Under the pieces are notes generated by a model that was not told where the DNA came from, made no database searches, and worked only from the letters and a program-made list of their open reading frames with translations. Position numbers and translations under genes: made by a program. A stretch of 64,000 nt of DNA from Burkholderiales bacterium (GTDB lineage Bacteria; Pseudomonadota; Gammaproteobacteria; Burkholderiales; Burkholderiaceae_D), in assembly GCA_016200895.1 (NCBI GenBank), contig JACQDX010000063.1:53480-117479 (forward strand), written 5' to 3'. Position 1 is the first letter of the stretch, and every line of letters begins with the position of its first letter. Below, one piece after another: positions 43,421 to 52,836 of this stretch.

Positions 43421-44637
43421 GTCAGCAGTTCTTTCATGATAAAGCTCAGCTCACGCGCAATTGCGTGGGCTTTGGATTCAGTCTTCAAATGAGCTGGCAA
43501 GACATCCCAGGTATAGGTTTCGACTTCAAGATGACTGGAAAGATCTTGCCTGCGCAAGGCTTGCAGAGTGGCCAGCAAATCAGTCCTGGTTGAACCCAGT
43601 TTTGAACTCAGTTGCTCTTCACTGTCCCAGAATATAGGTACATGACAATGCACACGCCATTCACCATCAGCCTCCCCTGCCTGATAAGCAGCCAGCGCAG
43701 CAGGCAGGTCGGTATAGCGCTGCAAGCTATCCTGATTCTGGACCACGACCTGGTGCAGATACACGCCGTCATCAAAACGCCGTAGTTCATTCAACATGCC
43801 AGCATGCATGACAGGGATGCGCAAGGCGCAGGACAACTGTATCTTGGGTATGCGTATGCCCAGATCGGTCAAAGTTTGCATGGCACTGACGGGGTCTTCA
43901 AATTCAACGGCAGCATGGCAAACGTCATAACAAACCCCCAGATGACGGCGCATCAAGCGGGCGGCTTGTGCTTCTGTACAGGTGCATAATTCTGCCAGCC
44001 TGCTTATGCTGTCCTGCGCCCACAACTGGCCGCAAAAAAAGGCCGTGGTCTCAGCCATGGTTTCCAGAAAGCAGCAGGGTTCTGGTTCCAGTGCCAGGGC
44101 AATGCACTTCTCGCTTTGCTGTTCCAGTTGGGCCAGCATGGCAACAGCCTCTATGAGCTGGCTGACAATTTGATGTTGTGCGTCTGCGGTTTGCGTTTCA
44201 GATTTGAATGCACCGGGGACAGTGGAAATACTGCCTTCCATACCTTCAGGCAAGAGCTGGCTCAAAATCAATGCGCATTGCCTGGTATAACGTAAGCGTT
44301 CTACATCGCGCCAGTCAGGTAGATAGACTTGTTCTTTCACTCTGACTGTATGAAATGGTCCATAGGGAAAAGCATTGATGGTGAATACATAGGCATCCAG
44401 CCTTTGCAATTGCGCCTTGAACTCTTGCAGGACTGCGGGCCTGGCCAGACTATCGGCAGCAATGGCAGACAGGCGTAAACCTATGCCAAAAGCCTGACCA
44501 TCCAGCAGTTCCAATTTTTTCCTGAGCACCGGTATAGTTTCATCCAGGCTGGCGACTACTTCATCCCAACTTTCGCCCGCATGTATATTCGTGCAGTAAG
44601 TCAAATGCACGTTTTGCGGTGGCAGGGATAATTGCAT
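43417..44637 (-). CDS. eboE: EboE, TIM-barrel metabolite-traffic protein
   Basis: A 406-residue protein of the xylose-isomerase-like TIM-barrel fold: LTYCTNIHAGESWDEV, FTINAFPYGPFH, VYLPDWRDVERLRYT, EGSISTVPGAFK, ALALEPEPCCFLE, LGVCYDVCHAAVEFE and HCHVPIFWDS, with a C-terminal EVETYTWDVLP. The Glu, Asp and His at strand ends resemble a metal site. This text is characteristic of EboE. It lies 7 bp after eboD and overlaps eboC. Confidence 0.9.
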   Translation of the reverse strand: MQLSLPPQNVHLTYCTNIHAGESWDEVVASLDETIPVLRKKLELLDGQAFGIGLRLSAIAADSLARPAVLQEFKAQLQRLDAYVFTINAFPYGPFHTVRVKEQVYLPDWRDVERLRYTRQCALILSQLLPEGMEGSISTVPGAFKSETQTADAQHQIVSQLIEAVAMLAQLEQQSEKCIALALEPEPCCFLETMAETTAFFCGQLWAQDSISRLAELCTCTEAQAARLMRRHLGVCYDVCHAAVEFEDPVSAMQTLTDLGIRIPKIQLSCALRIPVMHAGMLNELRRFDDGVYLHQVVVQNQDSLQRYTDLPAALAAYQAGEADGEWRVHCHVPIFWDSEEQLSSKLGSTRTDLLATLQALRRQDLSSHLEVETYTWDVLPAHLKTESKAHAIARELSFIMKELLT

Positions 44638-44644
44638 GTCAGTC

Positions 44645-45904
44645 TCAGTCAGCCATGGCAGGCTGTAAATCTTCGGTCGAATTTACATGCAGATTTTGCA
44701 GCCAGCCTATCGCTGCGCGCACCAGTTCTGCATCCATTTCATGTACCTCTACGCCACTGCCTATGGCAGCCAGCAGCGTGATGGTCAACTCTCCGCCCAG
44801 ATGCTCGCGGAATTCTTTCAAACCCTGTAGCACCAGCAATTCACTTTGTGCATCTTGCGCCAGTAATTGCGGATGCCATAAATCAAAACCCAGTTGCGTC
44901 AGCAAGTGATGGATGCGGGCATCTTCACCGGCTGGCAATAAACCCGCAAGACAGGAATAACGCGCATCCAGCGCCAGGCCTATCGCCACCGCCTCACCGT
45001 GCGATAAAGCATGTGCAGTCAGGCGTTCAAGTTTGTGGGCAACCCAGTGGCCATAATCGAGTGGCCGGGCGGAACCGCTTTCAAAAGGGTCACCGCCATG
45101 TGCGATCTGGTGCATGTGCAGACTCGCGGAACGAGCGATGACCTTGCTCAATACTGCACTGTCAAATGCTGCCAATGCGGGCAACTGTTTTTCCATCAAG
45201 AGAAAGAAAGCATGGTCACGTATCAGGGCCACCTTGACGGCTTCTGCCAGCCCTGCCCGTTTTTCACGTACAGGCAGGATATCAATGAAAGCAGCATCAT
45301 TGATAACGGCCCAGGGCGGTGCAAACGTGCCTATAAGATTTTTCTGACCTTGCCAGTTGACAGCATTCTTGACACCAACACCGCTGTCATCCTGCGCCAG
45401 CACCGTGGTCGGAAAACGTATATGCCGCACCCCGCGGTGGAAAATCGCGGACGCATAACCGACCGCATCCAGCACGGCCCCGCCACCAATGGCGATGGCG
45501 TAGGAATGCCGGTCTATAGCTCTGTCTGACAGCGCCTGCAACAATCTTTCCACCAGGGCAGGATCATTCTTGCAGGCTTCACCACCGGGCATCATGAAGA
45601 TGTCGCCTATCAATTCCATGGCTTCATGATGGAAGCGTATGTAAGTCCGGATTTGTTCGGCAAGACCGGGCATGGCCCTGGCGACACCTTCATCCAGGAA
45701 AATGGCAAGGCGATGGCGGCGCTGCGGTTCACGCACAGTGACAACCGCACGAAAATCGGGATTGGCAATATCAAAGGCATCTCGGGTGGATACTACGGGA
45801 AAAGAATAATCGACGCGCACTTGTTGCTGTTGCCAGGTACCGCGCAAGGCTGCCGGTGCTGTCACCTCCAGATCCGGCAAGCTGTTGAGTTCAGCCAATT
45901 TCAC
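44645..45904 (-). CDS. eboD: EboD, 3-dehydroquinate-synthase-like protein
   Basis: About 419 residues related to 3-dehydroquinate/sedoheptulose cyclases: FLDEGVARAMPGL, MPGGEACKND, the NAD-binding IAIGGGAVLDAVGYASA, FPTTVLAQDDSGVGVKNAVN, a metal site in AEAVKVALIRD (Glu), LDYGHWVAHKLE (His) and LSHGEAVAIGL (His). A sugar-phosphate cyclisation is implied, but the substrate in ebo clusters is not established. GTG 45904 is taken as the start because GAGGA lies 6 bases upstream; an ATG at 45955 would add 17 residues. It is the first gene of the minus-strand ebo arm. Confidence 0.88.
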   Translation of the reverse strand: MKLAELNSLPDLEVTAPAALRGTWQQQQVRVDYSFPVVSTRDAFDIANPDFRAVVTVREPQRRHRLAIFLDEGVARAMPGLAEQIRTYIRFHHEAMELIGDIFMMPGGEACKNDPALVERLLQALSDRAIDRHSYAIAIGGGAVLDAVGYASAIFHRGVRHIRFPTTVLAQDDSGVGVKNAVNWQGQKNLIGTFAPPWAVINDAAFIDILPVREKRAGLAEAVKVALIRDHAFFLLMEKQLPALAAFDSAVLSKVIARSASLHMHQIAHGGDPFESGSARPLDYGHWVAHKLERLTAHALSHGEAVAIGLALDARYSCLAGLLPAGEDARIHHLLTQLGFDLWHPQLLAQDAQSELLVLQGLKEFREHLGGELTITLLAAIGSGVEVHEMDAELVRAAIGWLQNLHVNSTEDLQPAMAD

Positions 45905-46058
45905 GATAAGTCCTCTCCGTGGATATCCATTTCCAGTTTGCTGTCGAGCCTGCATACGCCTTGCTGGAAATGATTATAAAACTGATATGCATTTATTTGC
46001 AAATTTACAAATCCCCCAAACAACAAACCTGGTTTTTGGGGGAGCATGTGTTGCCTTC

Positions 46059-46459
46059 CTAGCCCGGGAAAGGTAACTGGAAGCTGGGGCCAGCCGTCGT
46101 ACCATCATTCAGACCAGACGGCGCTTCCATCAATTGCTGTGCTGCCAGGCCCAGCGAAAACATCAGGCCCACTATCTGCCCCAGTTTGTCTGGTTCACCA
46201 TTGAAAGCAATGTGCATGCCGTTCTGATGGGATCGAGACTGGGGTAGCTGCAAGTACTGCCATCCCGGTACACAACATTGGTACGCCATGATCCTGTGCC
46301 ATTCGGATTCCACCAGCCGTTTGTGGCACCTGGGTCCGGCATCTGGTAATTGGAGCGAAAACGCGCTGTATCGAAATGCTCAGGATCATTATTGATCGTC
46401 GATACGTCGGCTTGAAACTGTCCGGCAAATACGAGACGGGGAAGGCTGAGGTAACTCAT
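46059..46459 (-). pseudogene. Broken and truncated gene between the ebo arms
   Basis: From ATG 46459 the frame reads MSYLSLPRLVFAGQFQADVS, then HFDTARF and GWWNPNGTGSWRTN, as the N-terminus of a much larger protein of a family whose name I do not recall. That frame closes at 46172, but the reading seems to continue in the next frame from about 46232 (GMHIAFNGEPDKLGQIVGL) to a stop at 46059. So there is a frameshift and loss of most of the gene. It lies in the ebo promoter interval and may mark a past rearrangement there. Confidence 0.6.
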
Positions 46460-46797
46460 CGTGTCTCCTGGGTGTATGGATCAATTGAGTTGATCGGGGG
46501 ATACCTGGGCTTGCATCGTGAAATTGAAAGCAGGCCTTAGCCATTTCCCAAGAGCAGATGTCACGGATTTAATTGAACAATACGCACGCAAATATTGAGA
46601 CATTATTGCAAATTAATCAATGCTTATTTTGAAACAAATGTTTAAATGCCCATTCTCAGCGAAATTAATTAAAAAGAAACATTTATTCATCAAACTGTGG
46701 TTGCAATTAACTGCAGGTTAAGATGATAATCAGGCAACAAGCTAATCCCGCTCCCCATATGCGCCTTTTGCGCAAACCATGTTTTTCACTTTAGCGA
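46460..46797. other. Intergenic region upstream of eboF
   Basis: 338 bp with no supported gene, AT-rich between about 46560 and 46720. It must carry the promoter for the plus-strand eboF-eboB arm and the 5' region of the broken minus-strand gene. No clear -35/-10 pair was identified. Confidence 0.5.
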
Positions 46798-48222
46798 ATG
46801 ACAAAAGACAGCTCCATGCAAGCCTTGTTGATATTGAATATAGTTGGACTGACGCCACGCCTGATAGGGGCATATACCCCCAGGCTCAAAGCCTTTATTG
46901 AGCAGGGGAAATTACTGCCTCTGCAAACCGTGACACCGGCCGTCACCTGCACCGTACAAGCCACCATCATGACGGGGCTGTCACCTCAGCAACATGGCAT
47001 TGTCGGCAATGGCTGGCTGTTCCGCGACCTGGCAGAGATCTGGTTCTGGCGACAATCCAATAAGCTCGTGTCCGGAGAAAAAATCTGGGAGGCGGGCAAG
47101 GCGCGTGACCCCAAGTTCACCTGCGCGAATTTGTGCTGGTGGTACAACATGGCATCCAGCCATGATTACGGCATTACTCCCCGCCCTATCTACAAGGCAG
47201 ATGGCCGCAAACTGCCTGACTGCTATACGACACCACCAGACTGGCGCGCAGAACTGACACAAAAACTCGGGGCTTTCCCCTTGTTCCAATTCTGGGGACC
47301 AGCCACCACCATTAAATCCAGCCGCTGGATAGCCGATGCCGCCAAGCTGGCGATCACGGAAAAAAATCCTACTCTGACCATGGTATACCTGCCACACCTT
47401 GACTATGACTTGCAAAGGCATGGACCAGACCTGACTAATCCGGCAGTACAGCAATCCTTGCGCGATATAGATGAAGTAGCTGGTGATCTCATCGACCATG
47501 CACAACAGGCGGGCCGCCGTGTCATGGTCTTGTCTGAATATGGCATTACTGCCGTTGACCGGCCAGTGCACCTGAACCGCATCTTGCGTGAAGCAGGCTA
47601 CCTGGTGGTGCGTGAAGAAGATGGTGCTGAATTGCTGGACCCCATCGCTTCCAGTGCTTATGCAGTGGCTGATCATCAGTTTGCCCACGTGTATATCTCC
47701 AGACCGGAACTGATCGCACCGGTACGCAGGTTGCTGAGCAATGTCGCTGGCGTAGAAGCAATCTGGGCTGGCAGTGAGCGGGCACAGATAGGGCTGGATC
47801 ACCCGCGCTCTGGTGAACTGGTGGTCATGGCGGACAAGCGCTCGTGGTTCACTTACTATTACTGGCAAGATGATGGACTCGCGCCCGATTTTGCACGCAC
47901 GGTAGAAATCCACCGCAAACCCGGCTATGACCCGGCTGAGTTGTTTGTTGATAAAAATATCCGCTTCCCCAAGCTGGCCGTGGCATGGCGTCTTGGCAAA
48001 CGTCTGCTGGGTTTCCGCAGCTTGATGAATGTGATCGGCCTGGATGCCAGCCTGGTCAAGGGTTCGCATGGCAGGCCGGTGGATGATGTGGCCGATGGAC
48101 CTTTGCTGATACTTGACCAGGCAAGGGCGGAGGATGGCGTGAATGAAGTCCACGCAGCAGATATCAAGGACATCGCTTTGAAAATCATGTTTGAAGATGC
48201 AAACTCAGGAGCAGGCAAATGA
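46798..48222 (+). CDS. eboF: EboF, alkaline-phosphatase/nucleotide-pyrophosphatase family
   Basis: A 474-residue phosphodiesterase-fold protein. The metal/nucleophile Thr region reads TPAVTCTVQATIMTGLSPQQHGIVGNGW. Later metal ligands lie in YLPHLDYDLQRHGPD, VMVLSEYGIT and ADHQFAHVYIS; the last is a variant of the usual DHG and H pair. It resembles the family of autotaxin-like pyrophosphatases. EboF heads the plus-strand arm and overlaps eboB by ATGA. Start at ATG 46798; ATG 46816 (MQALL) is an alternative. Confidence 0.87.
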   Translation: MTKDSSMQALLILNIVGLTPRLIGAYTPRLKAFIEQGKLLPLQTVTPAVTCTVQATIMTGLSPQQHGIVGNGWLFRDLAEIWFWRQSNKLVSGEKIWEAGKARDPKFTCANLCWWYNMASSHDYGITPRPIYKADGRKLPDCYTTPPDWRAELTQKLGAFPLFQFWGPATTIKSSRWIADAAKLAITEKNPTLTMVYLPHLDYDLQRHGPDLTNPAVQQSLRDIDEVAGDLIDHAQQAGRRVMVLSEYGITAVDRPVHLNRILREAGYLVVREEDGAELLDPIASSAYAVADHQFAHVYISRPELIAPVRRLLSNVAGVEAIWAGSERAQIGLDHPRSGELVVMADKRSWFTYYYWQDDGLAPDFARTVEIHRKPGYDPAELFVDKNIRFPKLAVAWRLGKRLLGFRSLMNVIGLDASLVKGSHGRPVDDVADGPLLILDQARAEDGVNEVHAADIKDIALKIMFEDANSGAGK

Positions 48223-49340
48223 ACGAGAATGGAAAATCCCCAGACACATACCCAGGCAACTTCATCGCTGACAGCACCATAGTGGATGAAATGTTTTCTG
48301 ACCGTGCAGTGACCTGCCCCTGCTGCAATGGCACGATCACGCCGCAGATGTTGCAAAACCTGCTTGCCCAGGCCGGGCAACTGCAACAGGGCCAGACTGC
48401 ATTCCGGCAATTGCCCAGCGGCGGCAATGGCATGATGATAGATCCGCATGCACATATGATCGCCCGCACTACCGATGATTATGAAGCCATGGCCAGGGCT
48501 GGCATCGTTGCTGTCATCGAACCGGCATTCTGGCTGGGTCAGTTGCGTACCAATGTAGGTAGTTTCATCGATTATTTTTCCACCATCACCGGTTTCGAGC
48601 GCTTTCGCGCCGGGCAGTTTGGCATACGCCATTATTGTGCGATAGGCCTTAACCCAAAAGAAGCAAATAACCCGGCATTGGCAGAAGCCGTGCTGGATAT
48701 CATGCCGCGTTACCTGGGCAAAGAGGGCGTGGTAGCTTTGGGTGAAATTGGTTACGACGAGCAGACCGAACTTGAAGACAAGGCTCTGCGTGCGCAAATT
48801 GCGATGGCGATAGAATTTGAATTGCCCATCATGATACATACACCGCATCGCGATAAGAAACGTGGTACTACACGCACGATGGATGTGTTGGAAGAATGCG
48901 GCTTTGATCCGGCACGCTGCGTGATTGACCACAACAATGAAGAAACCGTACAAGAGGTACTGGACCGCGGCTACTGGTGTGCCTTTACGATTTATCCATC
49001 GACCAAGATGGGTAATGAAAGACTGGCTGACATCGTCAAGCAGTATGGCCCTGAGCGCATCATCGTCAACTCTGCCTGTGACTGGGGCGTGTCTGACCCG
49101 CTGGCTGTGCCCAAGTCTGCCCGCCTGATGGCAAGCCGCGGCATCTCCGCCGAAGTCATCCACAAAGTAGTGTATGCCAATGCCTTGTCTGTGTATGGCT
49201 TGAACCAGGAAATGCAGGAAGAACACTGGTGCCAGCCAGCAAAGATAGACCAGCGCATCCTGTATAGCGGCAACTCTGTGTTGCGTGGACAGACACCGAG
49301 GGTAGATGAAGAAGTGCTGAACCCGGATATTATTCGCTGA
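48219..49340 (+). CDS. eboB: EboB, TatD-like metal hydrolase with Cys-rich N-terminal extension
   Basis: A 373-residue amidohydrolase-fold protein. The catalytic domain starts near residue 70: MIDPHAHMIART (first metal His pair), VALGEIGYDE (Glu), IMIHTPHRDKK (His), VIDHNNEET (His) and IVNSACDWGVSDP (Asp). The first 68 residues add TCPCCNGTITPQMLQNL, a small CxCC motif that could bind zinc, and a Gln-rich helix; this is not part of the TatD core. The ATGA overlap with eboF shows coupling. Confidence 0.87.
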   Translation: MNENGKSPDTYPGNFIADSTIVDEMFSDRAVTCPCCNGTITPQMLQNLLAQAGQLQQGQTAFRQLPSGGNGMMIDPHAHMIARTTDDYEAMARAGIVAVIEPAFWLGQLRTNVGSFIDYFSTITGFERFRAGQFGIRHYCAIGLNPKEANNPALAEAVLDIMPRYLGKEGVVALGEIGYDEQTELEDKALRAQIAMAIEFELPIMIHTPHRDKKRGTTRTMDVLEECGFDPARCVIDHNNEETVQEVLDRGYWCAFTIYPSTKMGNERLADIVKQYGPERIIVNSACDWGVSDPLAVPKSARLMASRGISAEVIHKVVYANALSVYGLNQEMQEEHWCQPAKIDQRILYSGNSVLRGQTPRVDEEVLNPDIIR

Positions 49341-49428
49341 TGTGTCAGAGTCAGGAAAAATGCAGCCAAAGATAAGGGATAACTGGTTAAAATACTTGGA
49401 ATTGACACCAACCAAATGACCAGCTCCC

Positions 49429-52215
49429 ATGTTGAAATGGCTTAAAAACACTTTTTCAAAGTCAACAGAAACTTCCCAACAAGATCATGACAGCAAGGCT
49501 GCTGATCAGCAGAGTCCGGCAACTGCAGTGCCCGCTCCTGAGCCAACACCTGAGCCCGAACAAGCCGCTGCTGCATTAACAACAACCGTAATGGTCGAAG
49601 GCGACCAGCATGCCCTGGCCGTCGCCTATCAAAAGCTGGAACTGGACCCGGCAGAAAATTTTCCCGCCAATATCCTGGCCGACAAATTGTATGAAAAAAT
49701 GTTTTTGCCAGAAGCCGAAGCAGTTTACCGCCTGGTCTTAAAGGCCAGGCCAGAATCGCTGGAAACCTGGATCAACCTGGGTCTGACTCTGGATGGACAG
49801 TCACGCCCTGCGGAAGCCATACAATGCTACCAGCACGTCATCGCGCTAGAGCCTGCCAATACCATCGCCCACTTCAATCTTGCAGTGAGTCTATCACTCC
49901 TGGGGAAAAATCCAGAGGCGGAGCAGGCCTATCTGCGTGTGCTGGAAATCAATCCGCAAATGACACATGCGCATTTCAATCTTGGGATACTTTTCCAGCA
50001 GCGCGACCATTTTAATGGTGCCATCCATCACTATGAAGAATTACTGAAACTGGACACTCAGCATTACTATGCCTATTGCAATCTGGGTATGATACTCGCC
50101 AGCCAGGGCAATATGACAGAGGCAGAATCCTGTTTCCAAAAAGCGATTGCCGCACAACCTGAATTGGTCAATGCTGATTTTTTCCTGGTCAACCTGTACC
50201 AGCAACAAGGCAGGCAGGCTGATGCTGAAACCTTGCTCAGAAACCTCTACCAGCGCCAACCGGATAATGTAACTGCGCGTGACAGCTTGCTGAATCTGTA
50301 TATGCAGCAAAGGCGTTTTGCTGATGCGGCAAACATTTACAGGCAAATGATCAGCCAGGCACCAGCAGAGCCGGTTCATCATTACAATCTGGCGGTAGTA
50401 CTCAAGGAGCAAGGCCTGATTGAAGATGCGCTTCAACATTATCAACAGGCAGTGCAACTCAAGCCAGGCTTTACTGAGGCACATGCCAATCTTGGCGTAA
50501 TTTTGCAGGAGCAGGGTAAATTAAAAGAGGCGCAAGCCAGCTATCAGCGCAGCCTCGAATGCAATCCTTGCTTCAGTATCGCCTTGAGCAATCTTGCCCA
50601 TATTTACAGCAGTACGGGACAGGTCGCGCAGGCAGAAGCAAATTACCGCAAAGCGCTCGCCCTTGAACCTGGCAATGCAGATCATTATGGCAATCTGGGG
50701 CGTTTGCTGTCTGAACAAAAACGCTATTCGGAAGCTGAGGTTAGTTATAAACAGGCACTCAAACTCAATCCCGATTCCTTCACTGCACTGCATGACTATG
50801 GCAAGTTGCATATGTTGTTTAGCCGGTTCACAGCGGCGCACCAGTGCTTTCAACACGCTATCAAGATCAAGCCAGATTTTGCCGATGTGTATAACAGCCT
50901 GGGTGCCTTGTTTGACGATCAGGGCAGGATCCCCGAAGCGGTAGATGCTTATCGGCTTGCACTGGAATATCGCCCGGATTTTTCTGAAGCCTATGGCAAT
51001 TTACTATTCGCCCTGAACTATCACCCTGACCTGAGTGCAGAAGAAGTTTTTGCTGCCTACCGTGAATATGAACAACGCTTCGCTGCACAACTGTATCAAT
51101 TGCAGCGCCCTCATACAAATAGCAAGATAGCTGAACGTCGCCTGAAAATAGGCTATGTCTCACCTGATTTGCGCCAGCATCCGGTACAATATTTTCTTGA
51201 ACCGCTGCTCGCTCACCACGACAAGAGCAAATTCGAGATTTATGCCTATTCTGAGCTCCTGACGGAAGATGCTGTATCAGCACGCTATCGCGGCTATGTC
51301 GATCACTGGATACTGACTTCACATTTAAGTGATGATGCACTGGCCGACAAAATCCGGGCCGACGGCATAGATATCCTGATAGACCTGGCCGGGCACACTG
51401 GCAATAACCGCCTGCGCGTATTTGCCCGCAAACCAGCGCCGGTATCCTTGTCCTGGCTGGGTTATGGCTACACTACAGGTTTGCAGGCGATAGATTACTT
51501 TCTGGCAGATTCATCCACTGCCCCGCACCGCACAGAAGCTCTGTTTGCTGAAAAAGTCTGGCGCGTAGACAGCCCCGTATTTGCCTACCGGCCCAAGGAT
51601 GGCATGGGTGCAGTCTCTACCCTGCCTGCCCTGAAAAATGGCTATATCACGCTGGGCACACTAAGCCGCGCGGTGCGCATCAATCTCAAAGTGATACGGA
51701 CATGGGCAAAGATATTGCAGCGAATTGACAATGCCAGGCTGGTGATAGACAGCAGCAATTTCAGTGATGCTGCCATGCGCACAGCCTTTGAAGACAAATT
51801 TGCGGCGCTGGGCATAAGCAAAGATCGCCTGCAGATAGGTGTACATAGCCCGCCATGGGACGTACTCAGGGGCATAGATATAGGCCTGGATTGCTTCCCG
51901 CATAATTCTGGCACGACCCTGTTTGAAACCCTGTATATGGGCGTACCCTTTGTGACCCTGCTGGGCCGCCCCGGTGTTGGTGGCATAGGCAGCAGCATAC
52001 TGGAAGGCCTGGGACGGCCTGAATGGATAGCCCGCACAGAAGAGGAGTATGTAGAAAAAGTCGTCAGCCTGGCATCTAAACCAGACTATCTGAACACCCT
52101 GCGCCTGAACCAGCGGAGCCAGATGCAAAACAGCAAGCTCATGGATGAAACCGGTTTTTGCCGCAAGCTGGAAGCAGCTTACCGCGCTATGTGGCAGACC
52201 TGGTGTGACAAGTAA
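49429..52215 (+). CDS. TPR protein with O-GlcNAc-transferase-like domain (SPINDLY type)
   Basis: A 928-residue cytoplasmic protein. A Pro/Ala/Glu/Gln linker follows the start. About twelve tetratricopeptide repeats lie at residues 60-520 (for example AEAVYRLVLKARPESLETW and AEANYRKALALEPGNADHYGNL). The family 41 glycosyltransferase follows: RLKIGYVSPDLRQHPVQYF, ILIDLAGHTGNNRL, PAPVSLSWLGYGYTTGL, ITLGTLSRAVRINLKVI-like nucleotide-binding text and NSGTTLFETLYMGVPFV. Bacterial relatives modify proteins such as adhesins or flagellin with GlcNAc or other sugars; the target is unknown. It starts 88 bp after eboB on the same strand, so co-transcription is possible. Confidence 0.9.
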   Translation: MLKWLKNTFSKSTETSQQDHDSKAADQQSPATAVPAPEPTPEPEQAAAALTTTVMVEGDQHALAVAYQKLELDPAENFPANILADKLYEKMFLPEAEAVYRLVLKARPESLETWINLGLTLDGQSRPAEAIQCYQHVIALEPANTIAHFNLAVSLSLLGKNPEAEQAYLRVLEINPQMTHAHFNLGILFQQRDHFNGAIHHYEELLKLDTQHYYAYCNLGMILASQGNMTEAESCFQKAIAAQPELVNADFFLVNLYQQQGRQADAETLLRNLYQRQPDNVTARDSLLNLYMQQRRFADAANIYRQMISQAPAEPVHHYNLAVVLKEQGLIEDALQHYQQAVQLKPGFTEAHANLGVILQEQGKLKEAQASYQRSLECNPCFSIALSNLAHIYSSTGQVAQAEANYRKALALEPGNADHYGNLGRLLSEQKRYSEAEVSYKQALKLNPDSFTALHDYGKLHMLFSRFTAAHQCFQHAIKIKPDFADVYNSLGALFDDQGRIPEAVDAYRLALEYRPDFSEAYGNLLFALNYHPDLSAEEVFAAYREYEQRFAAQLYQLQRPHTNSKIAERRLKIGYVSPDLRQHPVQYFLEPLLAHHDKSKFEIYAYSELLTEDAVSARYRGYVDHWILTSHLSDDALADKIRADGIDILIDLAGHTGNNRLRVFARKPAPVSLSWLGYGYTTGLQAIDYFLADSSTAPHRTEALFAEKVWRVDSPVFAYRPKDGMGAVSTLPALKNGYITLGTLSRAVRINLKVIRTWAKILQRIDNARLVIDSSNFSDAAMRTAFEDKFAALGISKDRLQIGVHSPPWDVLRGIDIGLDCFPHNSGTTLFETLYMGVPFVTLLGRPGVGGIGSSILEGLGRPEWIARTEEEYVEKVVSLASKPDYLNTLRLNQRSQMQNSKLMDETGFCRKLEAAYRAMWQTWCDK

Positions 52216-52224
52216 AGACAAACC

Positions 52225-52803
52225 TCAAGCAGTGATGATGAAATCCATCGCAATATCATGCGGCTCTGAGGTAAATTCTGCCTGCGTGCAGGTGTAGGCA
52301 ACACCTATAGCCAGGGGGCGTGGGCTAACTGCCAGAGTGCGGTCATAAAAACCGCCACCATAGCCCAGGCGGTAGCCTGCCTGATTCCAGCCCAGGCAAG
52401 GGATGATCAACACCTTAGGCTGGTTGACCAGCCTGCCATGTGCGGGGATGGCAATACCATAGCTATCGACCGCCATGGCATCTCCTGCTTTCCAGGACAA
52501 AAAACTCAATGCCTTGCCCTTACTTGTCACAAATGGCAAGGCCAATTCGACACCGCTCTCTTGCAATTCCTGATATTGGGAGCGCAAATCCGGTTCGGCC
52601 TGTATCGGCCAATATACCCCGACACTGGCTGGCTTGTTTTGCCTGCACCATGCAAGTAATTGCCTTCCGATCTCAGTATCCAGCGTCAGTTTTTGATCTG
52701 CCGTCATATCAAGGCGTTTTTTGCGCAAAAGCTTGCGCAATTCGGGGCGACTTTGCGCTGTTTCAATGCTGAGTTTGTGTTCGCTATTCTTGGGCTGTGT
52801 CAT
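52225..52803 (-). CDS. fau: 5-formyltetrahydrofolate cyclo-ligase
   Basis: A 192-residue MTHFS enzyme that uses ATP to convert 5-formyl-THF to 5,10-methenyl-THF. Motifs: RKLLRKKRLDM at the N-terminus, VGVYWPIQAEPDLR, ALPFVTSKGKALSFL, IPCLGWNQAGYRLGYGGGFYDRTL (abbreviated: IPCLGW and GYGGGFYDRTL, ATP/phosphate binding), then AIGVAYTCTQ. It is divergent from slt with only 33 bp between the start codons, so promoters must overlap coding ends. Confidence 0.93.
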   Translation of the reverse strand: MTQPKNSEHKLSIETAQSRPELRKLLRKKRLDMTADQKLTLDTEIGRQLLAWCRQNKPASVGVYWPIQAEPDLRSQYQELQESGVELALPFVTSKGKALSFLSWKAGDAMAVDSYGIAIPAHGRLVNQPKVLIIPCLGWNQAGYRLGYGGGFYDRTLAVSPRPLAIGVAYTCTQAEFTSEPHDIAMDFIITA

Positions 52804-52836
52804 ACTGTCAGAAATGTAATCTCAAACTGTCAAAAG

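Noticed and set aside
46981..48153. Minus-strand 390-codon frame opposite eboF
   Set aside because: Long only through codon bias of eboF; the plus-strand phosphatase motifs are clear.
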